Shown: positions 51,257 through 62,792, counted from the first letter of the stretch. The stretch: DNA of 64,000 bases from Mycobacterium kyorinense (GCF_002101735.1 NZ_LQPE01000143.1:124001-188000), one strand, 5' to 3'. Numbers and translations: made by a program. Notes: a model not told the origin generated them from the letters alone.

Positions 51257-52371
51257 TCAGTGCTCCTCTCTTCGGCGCTCACAGCATGCGCGGCCTCCAT
51301 CAACATCCAGCCGGACAACTGCACCGACAGGTCGCGCTCGGCGATTTCCGAGCCGGTGACCGCGCCCTCGACGAACTCCGCCTTCTTGCCCGCCGTCGTC
51401 GGCAGTTCGGCGGTGCGGTCCCAGAACGGCCCGAACAGCGGCAGGCCGTCGACCGTCTGCCGGTAGTCCCACGCCGACTGCGCCGACGACAGCACCAGCT
51501 TGCGGGCGGTGTCGCGGGCGGCGACGTCCTCGGCCGATTCGCCCGGCAACGTTGTCGCGACCAGCGCCAGATAGCGGGCGGTGATGCCGGCGAACAGGCC
51601 GCCGTCGCCACCGCCGGCGCCCTTGATCACCCCGCCGGGCGCCATGTGTTCACTGACGGCGGCGACCAGTCGGTGCACCCGCGGGGCGTGTCGCTCGTCG
51701 CCGGTGCGGGCGGCCAACTCGGTTTCCAGCCCGAGCACGACACCCTGGCAGTAGGTGTACTGCGCGCGGACCAGCGAGCCGGCCTTGATACCGTCGAACA
51801 CCAGGTGGGTCTCCGGGTCGATCAGCGTCGCGTCGATCCAGTCCGCCATCTGCTGGGCACGCTTGAGCCGGTCGCCGTAGCGGGCCAAGAAGATTCCCGC
51901 GGGGCCGTTGGCGGGAGCGTTGAAGAACTGGTCCTGCTTGCGCCACGGAATGCCGCCGCCGTCCTCGGGCACCCACGCCTTGACGAACTGGTCGGTCAGT
52001 TTGTCCAGCGCGCGATGCCGGTCGATGCCGGCGATCCGCGCGGCCCGCTCGAGGGCCAGCGCCAGCCAGGCCATGTCGTCGTAGTAGTCGTTGACCCAGC
52101 GGCCGACGTTACGCAACCGGTGTGAGCGGATTTGGCGCCGAATCCTCTTGAGGCGCTCCGGCTTTGGGTCGCGCTGCTGGGCGTCGACCAGACAGTCCAG
52201 CAGGTGTGCCTGCCACCAGTAGTGCCAGCCGCCGAACAACCGGTCGCGCCGCACCGGCGGCCAGGCCACTACGCCCAGCTGGGTGCCCGGCAGCGCCCAC
52301 AGTCGTTTGAGATGCCGGGTGGTCACCGCGGTTTCCGCGCTGCCCGCCCGGTTGGCCCATACCTGATCCAT
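51253..52371 (-). CDS. GH76-family glycosidase-like protein (Rv0365c homologue)
   Basis: A 372-residue (alpha/alpha)6-fold protein with [40 protein letters not shown] (the conserved Asp-Asp pair of GH76), [20 protein letters not shown] and [19 protein letters not shown]76 enzymes act on alpha-1,6-mannan, so mannan or lipomannan turnover is plausible. No signal peptide is seen, which is odd for such an enzyme and suggests a cytosolic role. It precedes and overlaps the CoA-transferase gene by 4 nt. Confidence 0.88.
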   Translation of the reverse strand: MDQVWANRAGSAETAVTTRHLKRLWALPGTQLGVVAWPPVRRDRLFGGWHYWWQAHLLDCLVDAQQRDPKPERLKRIRRQIRSHRLRNVGRWVNDYYDDMAWLALALERAARIAGIDRHRALDKLTDQFVKAWVPEDGGGIPWRKQDQFFNAPANGPAGIFLARYGDRLKRAQQMADWIDATLIDPETHLVFDGIKAGSLVRAQYTYCQGVVLGLETELAARTGDERHAPRVHRLVAAVSEHMAPGGVIKGAGGGDGGLFAGITARYLALVATTLPGESAEDVAARDTARKLVLSSAQSAWDYRQTVDGLPLFGPFWDRTAELPTTAGKKAEFVEGAVTGSEIAERDLSVQLSGWMLMEAAHAVSAEERSTE

Positions 52372-52386
52372 GGGAGTGATCCTGCC

Positions 52387-53031
52387 CTACCAGGCCTTCG
52401 CGATGTTTCCGTGTCTGGTGATCCACGCATGCATGGCGATCCCGGCGGCGACGGCGACGTTGATGCTGCGCGTGGAGCCGAACTGGGCGATCGACACGGT
52501 CAGCGCCGCGCCCGACCGGGCGTCGTCGCTGATGCCGGGCCCTTCCTGGCCGAACACCAGCAGGCAATGCCGCGGCAGCGCGGTCTGCTCCAGGCGGGCG
52601 GCGCCGGGAACGTTGTCGACGGCGACCACGGTCAGCCCGGCGTCCGCCGCGAAGCTCAGCAACTCGGCGATCGTGTCGTGATGACGCAGCCTCTGGTAGC
52701 GGTCGGTGACCATGGCGCCGCGGCGATTCCAGCGTCGCCGGCCGACGATGTGGACGGTGTCGACGGCGAATGCGTTGGCGGTGCGCACCACCGAACCGAT
52801 GTTGGCGTCGTGCCCGAAGTTCTCGATCGCCACGTGCAGTGGATGCCGCCGCTTGTCGATGTCGGCGATGATCGCCTCCCGGCGCCAGTACCGGTAGGCG
52901 TCGACGACGTTGCGGGTGTCGCCGTCGCGCAGCAGCGCCGGGTCGTAGCGCGGGTCGTCGGGCGGGTCGCCGACCCAGGGCCCGACTCCGCTTGCGGGTA
53001 GGCCCCATTCGGTGGGGCCGGGTTCGGTCAT
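52387..53031 (-). CDS. SpoU/TrmH-family RNA 2'-O-methyltransferase
   Basis: A 214-residue SPOUT methyltransferase. Motif 1 is FGHDANIGSVVRTANAFAVD, motif 2 LLVFGQEGPGISDDA, and motif 3 FGSTRSINVAVAAGIAMHAW, which together form the knotted SAM site. The RNA target is unknown; Rv0380c is the H37Rv counterpart. Start is ATG 53031, overlapping the previous lipoprotein stop by 4 nt. The N-terminal ~50 residues are an extension rich in Pro and Asp. Confidence 0.92.
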   Translation of the reverse strand: MTEPGPTEWGLPASGVGPWVGDPPDDPRYDPALLRDGDTRNVVDAYRYWRREAIIADIDKRRHPLHVAIENFGHDANIGSVVRTANAFAVDTVHIVGRRRWNRRGAMVTDRYQRLRHHDTIAELLSFAADAGLTVVAVDNVPGAARLEQTALPRHCLLVFGQEGPGISDDARSGAALTVSIAQFGSTRSINVAVAAGIAMHAWITRHGNIAKAW

Positions 53032-53918
53032 CGGCTGGTCCAGACCGCGGCGTGGGTGCCGACCACCGAGACCGTCGCATAAAGCAGCGCTTGGTTGATC
53101 TCGCCCTGGATGCACAGCGAGGCGTCGATGTGCACGGCGTCCAGCGACGCCTCGGGCAGCAGCAGCGCGGACGACCCGTATGTCGAGCAGGCTGGGGAGA
53201 GCCCCGGCGGGGGCAGGGTCGGGGCGGCCAGCAGCATCATCGGTCCGCCGCGAGCCGCGGAGTCGTCGCGGTATTTCGCCGCGATCGCGTCGGCGACCAG
53301 CCCCAGCAGCATGTAGCCGCTGCCGGTGAACGCGCCCGGGTCACCCAGCGACTGCTGGCTCAGTTGGGTGCCGTCGGCGCGCCACGCCGCCACGCTGGTG
53401 GTCTTGACGACCATGCCGATGTCGTTCTCCTTGGTCGGCAACATGCCCACCGGGAAAGCCGCCGGATAGGCTGCGGCGCTACCGGCGATCCGGTCTCGCG
53501 GCGAATACACGTATACCCCGCGCACGGTGCTGCGCTCCTTTTGCGGTCCCAAACACACGGTGCCGGTGAGCCGGTCGGGTGTCGGCGACGAGAGTGCCTG
53601 CACCACAACATTTTTCGCGGTGTCACAGCTGCCGATGCCGGCGGCCTCCATCGGGTGGGCCAGCGCACCATAGAGCCCGAACCGCAGCTCGCCGGGTTTG
53701 GCGTGCGGGGCAGCCGGATCGGTGGGCGCGGCGTCGACGTCGACAAGGACGTAGTCGGCGTTCCAGCGCAGGTTGGACACCGCGACGTTCCAGCCCAGCA
53801 CCGCAACCGATTCGCCCAGCCGTGCCGACTGCGCGCCGTAGATGCGCTCCGGGTGACCAGAGCCCCCGCAGCCGGACACCAGGACCAGCGTCGCCAACAT
53901 CGCAATGAGAGCCCGCAC
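53028..53918 (-). CDS. Putative lipoprotein (Rv0381c homologue)
   Basis: A 296-residue protein starting at GTG with a short signal sequence and lipobox LVSGC (residues ~13-17), then SGHPERIYGAQSARLGESVA. The body has four further Cys residues (SCDT, TVCLG, PACST, SLCIQ) that could form disulfides outside the membrane. It is mostly beta by appearance and belongs to no family I recognise. It lies 5 nt after the pyrE-family gene in the minus-strand run. Confidence 0.75.
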   Translation of the reverse strand: MRALIAMLATLVLVSGCGGSGHPERIYGAQSARLGESVAVLGWNVAVSNLRWNADYVLVDVDAAPTDPAAPHAKPGELRFGLYGALAHPMEAAGIGSCDTAKNVVVQALSSPTPDRLTGTVCLGPQKERSTVRGVYVYSPRDRIAGSAAAYPAAFPVGMLPTKENDIGMVVKTTSVAAWRADGTQLSQQSLGDPGAFTGSGYMLLGLVADAIAAKYRDDSAARGGPMMLLAAPTLPPPGLSPACSTYGSSALLLPEASLDAVHIDASLCIQGEINQALLYATVSVVGTHAAVWTSR

Positions 53919-53923
53919 GGTGT

Positions 53924-54466
53924 CTAACGCAGGCCCAGATCCGCCAGGCCGAGCACGCTGCGGTAGGCCAGCCCCTCGGCTTGGATGGCTTCGGCAGCAC
54001 CGGTAGCGCGATCCACCACCGTCGCCACCCCGACAACTTCGGCGCCGGCGTCGCGCACCGCGCGCACCGCGGTCAACGCCGACGCGCCGGTGGTGCTGGT
54101 GTCCTCGACTATCAGCACGCGCCGCCCGGCAATGTCGGGACCCTCGATAAGTCGTTGCATGCCATGGGTTTTCACCGACTTGCGGACCACGAACGCGTCG
54201 ATCGGGCGGCCCGGTGCGTGCATGACCGCGGTCGCCACCGGATCGGCGCCCAGGGTCAGGCCGCCGACCGAGGCGTAGTCCCAGTCGTCGGTAAGCTCGC
54301 GAATCAGCCGGCCGATCAGCGGGGCGGCCCGATGGTGCAGGGTGGCGCGGCGCAAGTCGACGTAGTAGTCGGCCTCCTTGCCCGACGACAGCGTGACCCG
54401 ACCGTGCACCACCGACAACCGGCGCACCAGCTCGGCCAGCTCGTCGCGGGGCTCACGTTCTGCCAC
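53924..54466 (-). CDS. pyrE: Orotate phosphoribosyltransferase-family protein (PyrE/UmpA)
   Basis: A ~180-residue phosphoribosyltransferase. The PRPP loop is [20 protein letters not shown], with [16 protein letters not shown] and [15 protein letters not shown] as OPRTase signatures. It makes OMP from orotate and PRPP in pyrimidine synthesis. I choose GTG 54466 since it gives the length of Rv0382c; an ATG at 54502 would add 12 residues and overlap the SDR gene by 50 nt instead of 14. Confidence 0.93.
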   Translation of the reverse strand: MAEREPRDELAELVRRLSVVHGRVTLSSGKEADYYVDLRRATLHHRAAPLIGRLIRELTDDWDYASVGGLTLGADPVATAVMHAPGRPIDAFVVRKSVKTHGMQRLIEGPDIAGRRVLIVEDTSTTGASALTAVRAVRDAGAEVVGVATVVDRATGAAEAIQAEGLAYRSVLGLADLGLR

Positions 54467-55229
54467 GGCCCCGGCCAAATCTGTTTGTGGTGGCGCGGGC
54501 AAGGTTTCGCGGCAACAACCGCGCGCCGCCGGTGAGAAGCTTGTACTGCAGGCCCGGAACGCTGATCACCTTGCCGCGGGCGATGTCTGCAAGGCTTTCC
54601 CGGACCACGTCGTCGACCTCGAGCCACAGAAACGACGGCAGCTTGGTCATGTCGATGCCGGCCCGGCGATGAAATTCGGTGTGCACGTAGCCCGGACAGA
54701 CCGCGTGCACGCTCACGCCGGTGCCCTTCAGGCCGCCGGCCAGGCCCTCGGTGAACGACACCACCCACGCCTTGGACGCCGAGTAGGTCGAGCCGCGGCC
54801 CGAAAGCAGCCCGGCGACGCTAGCGACGTTGATCACCGTGCCCGAGCCGGCGTCGAGCATGGCCGGCAGCGCGGCCCGGGTCAGCTGCATCACCGCGGTC
54901 ACGTTGACGTCGAGCTGAGCCTGCAGCAGCGCCGGATCGGCGGTCCAGAATTCACCGGAGGTGCCGAAGCCTGCGTTGTTGACCAACACGTCGACACCGC
55001 GGGCCAGCCGCTCGGCGACCTTGCCGCGGCCGTCGGCGGCGGCCAGGTCGGCCGCCAGCACCTCGACGTCGCGGCCGGCCTCGTCGCGCAATTCCGCCGC
55101 CAGTTGGTTTAGCCGGTCGGCGTCGCGGGACACCAGGACCAGGTCGTGCCCGTCGGCCGCGTAGCGACGTGCGTAGCCCTCGCCGATTCCGGATGTGGGC
55201 CCGGTGATCAGGGCGACGGGACGCGGCAC
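54453..55229 (-). CDS. Short-chain dehydrogenase/reductase
   Basis: A 258-residue SDR starting at GTG ([17 protein letters not shown]). The cofactor motif is TGPTSGIG, an Arg after strand 2 (VSRDADRL) suggests NADPH, then [19 protein letters not shown] and [10 protein letters not shown] carrying Ser, Tyr and Lys. The C-terminal region [16 protein letters not shown] is typical of the DltE/short-chain oxidoreductase group common in mycobacteria. Inserted between the Rv0382c and ttfA homologues; it overlaps pyrE by 14 nt. Confidence 0.87.
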   Translation of the reverse strand: MPRPVALITGPTSGIGEGYARRYAADGHDLVLVSRDADRLNQLAAELRDEAGRDVEVLAADLAAADGRGKVAERLARGVDVLVNNAGFGTSGEFWTADPALLQAQLDVNVTAVMQLTRAALPAMLDAGSGTVINVASVAGLLSGRGSTYSASKAWVVSFTEGLAGGLKGTGVSVHAVCPGYVHTEFHRRAGIDMTKLPSFLWLEVDDVVRESLADIARGKVISVPGLQYKLLTGGARLLPRNLARATTNRFGRGRGRT

Positions 55230-55242
55230 GGCGCCAGTGTAA

Positions 55243-56088
55243 TCAGCGCTGGTAATGCGTGGCCTGGTAGCCGTTCCGGCCGGCCGGCGGCGGGCGGCGG
55301 ACCGCTCCCCCACGGGTGCTTTCCCGGCGCACCGGCTCGGCCGATGCGCGGCGCGTCGGCTCCGGACGGGCGGGCGCCTCGGCGCGCCGCTGCGGGGACT
55401 CGGCCCGGCCGGCCGGAGCCAACGGGCGGCTCGGGGCGGCGCTGCGGCGTGCGGCCGGTGCCGGTGTCGCGGCCTGCTGCGGCACGGGGGGAAGAACCCG
55501 CAGCAGGTCGTTGAATTGGCGCACAGTGCGCAGACCCTCGTCCCACTGGGCGCGGGTGCTGGTGATGGGCATGCTGACCAGCGTCCAGTTCTCTTCGTTC
55601 CACATGATCTCGGCGCAGTCCGGCGCGGTGTGTGCGAAGGTGACCATCCGCCGGTCGCAGGCCCGCCGGGCCGCGTCGAGGTTGGTCGAGTACACCATCC
55701 GCGGCCCGATCGCCCCGAGTAGCCAAATGTCGTTCTCCCGAGGCTCTTTGAGGCCCTTGAGCCGCACGTCGACCACGACGTTGGTGCCCACCTTGCGGTG
55801 CAGCGCGATCACGGTGGCCACTTCTTCGAGGTCGAAGATGAACACGGCCTCGCCGCGGATCTGGCCCAGCACCACGTTGCGGGCCGGGATGTCGCCGACC
55901 GTCGACATGACGCCGCGCTTCCACCGCTGGACGATCTCGGTGTTCTCCGGTTCGTAGTCGAAACCGTGTGAGCGGGCCCAGGACTTGCGGCGACGGCCAC
56001 GCCCGCGACGCCGATCGATGTCGACGTACAGCAGCACCACCGCGCCGACGAAGCACAGCGCGGACAGCGTGAACCAAAGCGGGACCAT
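55243..56088 (-). CDS. ttfA: Trehalose monomycolate transport factor TtfA (Rv0383c homologue)
   Basis: A 281-residue membrane-anchored protein. An N-terminal helix ([20 protein letters not shown], residues ~3-22) precedes a cytoplasmic domain ([60 protein letters not shown]) and a long basic Pro/Arg/Ala-rich tail (~200-281). Rv0383c (TtfA) acts with MmpL3 to export trehalose monomycolate for the outer membrane and is essential in mycobacteria. It is upstream of the SDR by 13 nt and downstream of clpB. Confidence 0.88.
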   Translation of the reverse strand: MVPLWFTLSALCFVGAVVLLYVDIDRRRGRGRRRKSWARSHGFDYEPENTEIVQRWKRGVMSTVGDIPARNVVLGQIRGEAVFIFDLEEVATVIALHRKVGTNVVVDVRLKGLKEPRENDIWLLGAIGPRMVYSTNLDAARRACDRRMVTFAHTAPDCAEIMWNEENWTLVSMPITSTRAQWDEGLRTVRQFNDLLRVLPPVPQQAATPAPAARRSAAPSRPLAPAGRAESPQRRAEAPARPEPTRRASAEPVRRESTRGGAVRRPPPAGRNGYQATHYQR

Positions 56089-56157
56089 CGGGCCTAGCGT
56101 ACTTGCTACTGCCCCGGAATCACGAATGCTTGCAGGTCACAACCCCGTCACGCCGAA

Positions 56158-56206
56158 CGTCGACTTGTCGGGCGGTTTCGGAAGGAACCGCCACAACAAG
56201 TCGACG
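56158..56206. repeat. 49-nt palindrome 3' of clpB
   Basis: Outer arms CGTCGACTTGT (56158-56168) and ACAAGTCGACG (56196-56206) are perfect; inner arms GGCGGTT (56171-56177) and AACCGCC (56186-56192) close an 8-nt loop. It lies 7 nt past the clpB stop and 69 nt before the ttfA start. A likely clpB terminator separating the heat-shock gene from the ttfA transcript. Confidence 0.75.
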
Positions 56207-56213
56207 CCCGAGC

Positions 56214-58760
<2,547 letters not shown>

Positions 58761-58804
58761 AACACCTCCATTCCGTACAGGTAAAAATGCTTGTCGCGAT
58801 GTTC

Positions 58805-58830
58805 AACGCCGTCAAGGTTGAGTCTGTTCC
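58805..58830 (-). promoter_or_regulatory. SigH/SigE-type promoter of clpB
   Basis: On the minus strand GGAACA (58825-58830) and CGTT (58805-58808) are 16 nt apart, matching the mycobacterial SigH/SigE consensus GGAAC...CGTT. A start site near 58797 would give a leader of ~37 nt to the clpB GTG. The -35 box lies within the HAIR element, so HspR binding would block it. Confidence 0.65.
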
Positions 58831-58837
58831 GCTCAAG
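58817..58837. promoter_or_regulatory. HAIR element (HspR operator) of clpB
   Basis: GTTGAGT (58817-58823), 7-nt spacer, GCTCAAG (58831-58837), compared with the consensus CTTGAGT-N7-ACTCAAG: 12 of 14 positions match. HspR bound to DnaK represses clpB and the dnaK operon through this motif in Streptomyces and Mycobacterium. hspR is encoded 3.6 kb away in the same window. Confidence 0.88.
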
Positions 58838-58912
58838 TCTAGCGATTTTTGACGCGACGACGGCATGGGTCTTGCGCGGCGAAGCGCGGGCAATGCCGCA
58901 AAATGGATCGCT

Positions 58913-59542
58913 ATGTCCAGCTACCCGCCGCCCATGCCACCGCAAGGGCCACCGCCGCAGGGGCCACCGCCGATGCCGCAGGCTCCGTATCCACCGCAAG
59001 GGCCGTATCCGCCGCAAGGCGGGTACCCGCCGCAACCGGGTTGGCAACCGCCGTCTGCGTGGCCTCCGGCGCCGTCGGCTGCGCCGGACTGGATTCCCAG
59101 CCCGGCGGGATGGCGGGCGCCGCCGCCCGGTGTGCGCCGGCGAAACCGGATGGTATGGATTGTGGGCGGCATCGTCGCGCTCCTCGCGGCGGTGGCCGTG
59201 GCCGTCGCTGTCATTGCCGTGGTTGGCTCCAAGCCGAAGTCCGACGACGAGCAGATCCGGGCGCTGATCAGCAAGGCCCAAGCCACCAACAGCTCCGACG
59301 TCACGGCGTTTCGCGGGCTGTGGTGCACCAAGATGCAGCAAATCATCGACCAGGTGAGCCAGGCTCACCCGGACATGAAGCCGCCCGGCGGGGGCAAATC
59401 GCACGGCCCGGTCACCGTCAAATCCATTCAGGTCAACGGCGACAAGGCCACCGCCATGATTACCGGCACGGTGGATGGCAGAACGCGGGACACCCAGATG
59501 ACCTTCGCCAAAGAGAACGGCGAATGGAAGCTCTGCCTCTGA
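58913..59542 (+). CDS. Proline-rich single-pass membrane protein with NTF2-like domain
   Basis: A 209-residue protein: N-terminal ~75 residues of PPQGPPP/PYPPQG repeats, one transmembrane helix (WIVGGIVALLAAVAVAVAVI, residues ~82-104), and an extracytoplasmic domain of ~100 residues (IRALISKAQATNSSDVTAFR, KATAMITGTVDGRT, GEWKLCL). The domain resembles that of the Rv0361 homologue at 47185. Such proteins are common in mycobacteria with unknown role. Start is ATG 58913. It is first of four plus-strand genes, divergent from clpB. Confidence 0.82.
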   Translation: MSSYPPPMPPQGPPPQGPPPMPQAPYPPQGPYPPQGGYPPQPGWQPPSAWPPAPSAAPDWIPSPAGWRAPPPGVRRRNRMVWIVGGIVALLAAVAVAVAVIAVVGSKPKSDDEQIRALISKAQATNSSDVTAFRGLWCTKMQQIIDQVSQAHPDMKPPGGGKSHGPVTVKSIQVNGDKATAMITGTVDGRTRDTQMTFAKENGEWKLCL

Positions 59543-59563
59543 CCGCCGGGTTACGGTTCTTGC

Positions 59564-60235
59564 GTGGCGGGCGGCTTTGGTTCGGAGCTGACCGGCCTCT
59601 ATTCCCTGGCCCTGGTGATCGCCCTCTCGCCCCTGTCGATCGTCCCTGCCGTGCTGATCCTGCAGACACCGCGGCCGCGGGCGAGCAGCCTGGCGTTCCT
59701 CGGCGGCTGGCTGCTGGCCCTTGCAGCGCTGACGGCACTGTTCGTCTCGTTATCCGGCCTGCTCGGCGGCCTGCATAAGTCGCCGCCGGCGTGGGCGTCG
59801 TGGCTGCGGATCGTCGTCGGCGCGGCACTCATCGTGTTCGGTGTCGTGCGGTGGCTGACCCGTCATCGCCACACCGATGCTCCGCGGTGGATGCGGTCGC
59901 TCACCAACCTCACCCCAGGGCGGGCGGCCATCACCGGGGCGGTGCTGGCCGTGGTGCGGCTCGAGGTGCTGTTGCTTTGCGCCGCAGCCGGTTTGGTGAT
60001 CGGCAGCGCCGGGTTGGGCCTCACCCGCGCTTGGGTAGCGGCGGTGTTCTTCGTCGCCGTCGCCGCGTCGACGGTCGCGATTCCGGTGCTGGCCTACGCG
60101 GCGGCCGGCGAGCGCCTCGACGATCCGCTGGCCCGGCTCCAGGCCTGGATGGAGCGGCATAATGCGGCGATGCTCGCGGCCATCCTGGTCGTGCTGGGAC
60201 TGTTGGTGCTGTACAAGGGCATTCACGCGCTGTAA
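59564..60235 (+). CDS. GAP-family (Sap-like) membrane protein
   Basis: A 223-residue protein with six hydrophobic helices in two groups of three, starting at GTG (AGGFGSELTGLYSLALVIAL then SPLSIVPAVLILQTPRPRAS). The SPLSIVPAVLIL and PRPRASSLAFLGGW text is typical of the GAP family, first described as needed for glycopeptidolipid export in M. smegmatis. The lipid handled here is unknown and no GPL genes are nearby. It lies 21 nt after the preceding gene. Confidence 0.8.
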   Translation: MAGGFGSELTGLYSLALVIALSPLSIVPAVLILQTPRPRASSLAFLGGWLLALAALTALFVSLSGLLGGLHKSPPAWASWLRIVVGAALIVFGVVRWLTRHRHTDAPRWMRSLTNLTPGRAAITGAVLAVVRLEVLLLCAAAGLVIGSAGLGLTRAWVAAVFFVAVAASTVAIPVLAYAAAGERLDDPLARLQAWMERHNAAMLAAILVVLGLLVLYKGIHAL

Positions 60236-60271
60236 CCGGCGGGTGCGCGAACGCGCATAAAATCGTCGCCC

Positions 60272-61444
60272 GTGGGCCTAGAAGACCGGGATGCGCTGCG
60301 GGTGTTGCATGCCGCCTTCAACGAGGAGGCCGCTCGCGACGCCGGCAGCTTGATCGGCCGGTTCTACACCCGCTGGTTCTCCCTCGACGTCGCACTGCGT
60401 GACATGTTCCCGCCGGACATGGCGGGCCAGCGCGCCGCGTTCGCGCACGCGATGAACTGGGTCTACGGCGAACTCGTCGCGCAGCGGGCCCAGGCACCGG
60501 TGGCGTTTTTGGCTCAGCTCGGCCGCGACCACCGCAAATACGGAGTTGCCCCCGAGCATTACGAGACATTGCGGCAAGCGTTGTATGCGACGCTGCGCGA
60601 CGAGCTGGCCGACGCCTGGACCGACGGGGTCGACGAAGCAGCCCGGCAGTCGCTGAACCTGATCACCGGGGTGATGAGCGGCGCGGCCGACGCCGAGGAC
60701 GGGCCGGCGTGGTGGGACGGCACGGTGATCGAACATCTGCGGGTGTCGCGTGACCTCGCGGTCGTGCGGCTTCAGTTGGACCGCCCGCTGCACTACCACC
60801 CGGGCCAGTACGTCAACGTCGCGGTGCCGCAGTGCCCGCGGCGGTGGCGCTACCTGACGCCGGCCATCCCGCCGGACGAGAGCGGCGCGATCGAATTCCA
60901 CGTGCGGGCGGTGCCGGGCGGCCTGGTCAGCACCGCGATCGTCGGCGAAACGCAGCCCGGCGACCGCTGGCGGCTGTCCAGCCCGCACGGCGCGCTGCAG
61001 GTCGACCGCGACGGCGGCGACGTGTTGATGGTGGCGGGCAGCACAGGCCTGGCGCCGCTGCGCGCGATCGTGATGGACCTCGCCCGTTGGGGTGAGAACC
61101 CGCGGGTGCACATGTTCTTCGGCGGCCGCTATCCGTGCGAGCTCTACGACTTGCCGACCCTGTGGCAGATCGCCGCGCACAACCCGTGGCTGTCGGTGTC
61201 GCCCGTTTCGGAGTACACCGCCGACCCGGAGTGGGCCCGCGACTATCCCGACGTCACGCCGCCGCGGGGTCTGCATGTGCGCCAGACCGGCCGGCTGCCC
61301 GAGGTGGTCACCCGATACGGCGGTTGGGGCGACCGGCAGATCCTGATCTGCGGCGGCCCGGCGATGGTGCGCGCCACCAAGGCGGCGCTGATCGCCAAAG
61401 GCGCGCCGCCCGAGCGCATCCAGCACGACCCGTTGTCCAGCTAA
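60272..61444 (+). CDS. Type II flavohemoglobin (Rv0385 homologue)
   Basis: A 390-residue protein: globin domain (residues ~1-140) with a Tyr in GRFYTRWFSLD and the proximal His in VAPEHYETLRQALYATL, then an FAD/NAD reductase domain. The flavin-binding strand is RRWRYLTPAIP, which departs from the usual RxYS, and the nicotinamide site includes AGSTGLAPLRAIV. Rv0385, of the same length, is a type II flavohemoglobin linked to D-lactate oxidation and electron transfer rather than NO dioxygenation. Start is GTG 60272. Confidence 0.9.
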   Translation: MGLEDRDALRVLHAAFNEEAARDAGSLIGRFYTRWFSLDVALRDMFPPDMAGQRAAFAHAMNWVYGELVAQRAQAPVAFLAQLGRDHRKYGVAPEHYETLRQALYATLRDELADAWTDGVDEAARQSLNLITGVMSGAADAEDGPAWWDGTVIEHLRVSRDLAVVRLQLDRPLHYHPGQYVNVAVPQCPRRWRYLTPAIPPDESGAIEFHVRAVPGGLVSTAIVGETQPGDRWRLSSPHGALQVDRDGGDVLMVAGSTGLAPLRAIVMDLARWGENPRVHMFFGGRYPCELYDLPTLWQIAAHNPWLSVSPVSEYTADPEWARDYPDVTPPRGLHVRQTGRLPEVVTRYGGWGDRQILICGGPAMVRATKAALIAKGAPPERIQHDPLSS

Positions 61445-61454
61445 GTTCGTCGTC

Positions 61455-62339
61455 ATGAAGATCGTCACGCTGCGCGACCCGTCGGCGCCCGTCGAGGCAC
61501 AGTTCGTACCGGACGCCGGGATGATCGGAGTGTCGCTGACCGACGCCGGCGTGCAGCTGCTGGGGCAGCGCCGCGGCTTGGATGCGTACGTCTCCGACGG
61601 CAAGACGATGGGAATCCCTCTGCTGTATCCGTGGGCGAATCGGTTGAGCGACACCACTTATACGGTCGGCGGTGAGACGGTGACGTTGGCGCCCAACACA
61701 TTTCGCACCGACCCGAACGGGTTGCCGATCCACGGCATGCTGGCCGGCTATCCGCGCTGGCGCGTAGTGGCGCAGTCGGATAACGAGCTCACCGCCGAAG
61801 TGGACTTCGGCGCTGACCCAAATCTACTGGCCAGCTTCCCGTTTCCGCATCTGCTGGCGCTCACGGTGCGATTGTCGGAACGTACGCTGACCGTGCGCGC
61901 CGCGGTGACACCGACCGCGGACAAGGCCGTTCCGTTGTGCTACGGCTTTCACCCGTACCTGCAGCTGCCCGGCGCGCCGCGCAGCGAGTGGATCATCGGG
62001 ACTCCGCCGCTGCGACACCTGAAACTCGACGAACAGGGACTGCCCACCGGCGAGTCGGCCAGCCAGCCTGCGATCACGGAGCCGTTGGGCGACAAGACAT
62101 TCGACGACGGCTACGACCAGGTACCCGACGGCGAGGTGTTTACGCTGTCCGGTGGCGACCGGCGCATCGAGGTTCGCTTCGACCAGGGGTATCCGGCGGC
62201 GCAGATCTTCGCGCCGCCGGGCGAGGACGTGGTGTGCTTCGAGCCGATGGCCGCGCCCACCGATTCACTGCGCCGCGGCGGTTACCGGTTAGCACAGCCC
62301 GGCGACTCGGACATAGCGCAGTTCTCGATCCGGGTCTGA
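61455..62339 (+). CDS. Aldose 1-epimerase-family protein
   Basis: A 294-residue galactose mutarotase-like protein. Features: GIPLLYPWANRLSDTTYTVG, LPIHGMLAGYPRWRV with the conserved His, CYGFHPYLQLPGAPRSEW with the catalytic His, and a late Glu in CFEPMAAPTDSL. It would interconvert anomers of a hexose or hexose phosphate, but the substrate is uncertain. It follows the flavohemoglobin after 10 nt and ends next to a long palindrome. Confidence 0.88.
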   Translation: MKIVTLRDPSAPVEAQFVPDAGMIGVSLTDAGVQLLGQRRGLDAYVSDGKTMGIPLLYPWANRLSDTTYTVGGETVTLAPNTFRTDPNGLPIHGMLAGYPRWRVVAQSDNELTAEVDFGADPNLLASFPFPHLLALTVRLSERTLTVRAAVTPTADKAVPLCYGFHPYLQLPGAPRSEWIIGTPPLRHLKLDEQGLPTGESASQPAITEPLGDKTFDDGYDQVPDGEVFTLSGGDRRIEVRFDQGYPAAQIFAPPGEDVVCFEPMAAPTDSLRRGGYRLAQPGDSDIAQFSIRV

Positions 62340-62342
62340 GCT

Positions 62343-62402
62343 GCGAGCAGACGTAGAGTCGCATTGGCGCGAGCAATTTTGTGCGATTCTGCGTCTGCTC
62401 GC
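62343..62402. repeat. 60-nt intergenic palindrome between epimerase and hspR
   Basis: Left arm 62343-62363 begins GCGAGCAGACGTAGAGTCGC; right arm 62382-62402 ends TGCGTCTGCTCGC. The 21-nt arms are complementary at 19 positions around an 18-nt loop. It lies between two convergent genes and probably terminates both transcripts. Its sequence differs from family A. Confidence 0.78.
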
Positions 62403-62411
62403 GGTAGAAAG

Positions 62412-62792
62412 TTAACGCCGCGGCTGCCAGACCACCACTGCGGTGCTCTTGGGCATCACGGCCAAGTCCCGCCGCTGGTTAGCCCGCAGCGCCTCGATCT
62501 CTGCGGCCATCTCCTTGAGACGGGCCTGCAGAGCCTCGACCTGATTGGTCAGCTCGATGATGCGTTTGATGCCGGCCAGGTTGACGCCCTCGTCTTGCGA
62601 GAGCCGCTGCACCTCGCGGAGCAATTCGACGTCGCGCTGCGAATACCGCCGTCCCCCACCGGAAGTGCGTTGCGGGCTGACCAGGCCGAGCCGGTCGTAG
62701 GTGCGCAGCGTCTGCGCATGCATGCCGGCCAGCTCGGCGGCCACCGAGATCAAAAATGTCCGGGAATCTTGCTCTTTGGACTTCTTGGCCAT
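62412..62792 (-). CDS. hspR: Heat-shock repressor HspR (MerR family)
   Basis: A 126-residue MerR-type repressor. The winged helix-turn-helix is FLISVAAELAGMHAQTLRTY then RLGLVSPQRTSGGGRRYSQR (residues ~13-55), followed by a coiled-coil ALQARLKEMAAEIEALRANQ. HspR binds HAIR operators with DnaK as co-repressor. Its ATG overlaps the dnaJ1 stop (ATGA), the last gene of dnaK-grpE-dnaJ1-hspR. It should repress clpB through 58817-58837. Confidence 0.97.
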   Translation of the reverse strand: MAKKSKEQDSRTFLISVAAELAGMHAQTLRTYDRLGLVSPQRTSGGGRRYSQRDVELLREVQRLSQDEGVNLAGIKRIIELTNQVEALQARLKEMAAEIEALRANQRRDLAVMPKSTAVVVWQPRR

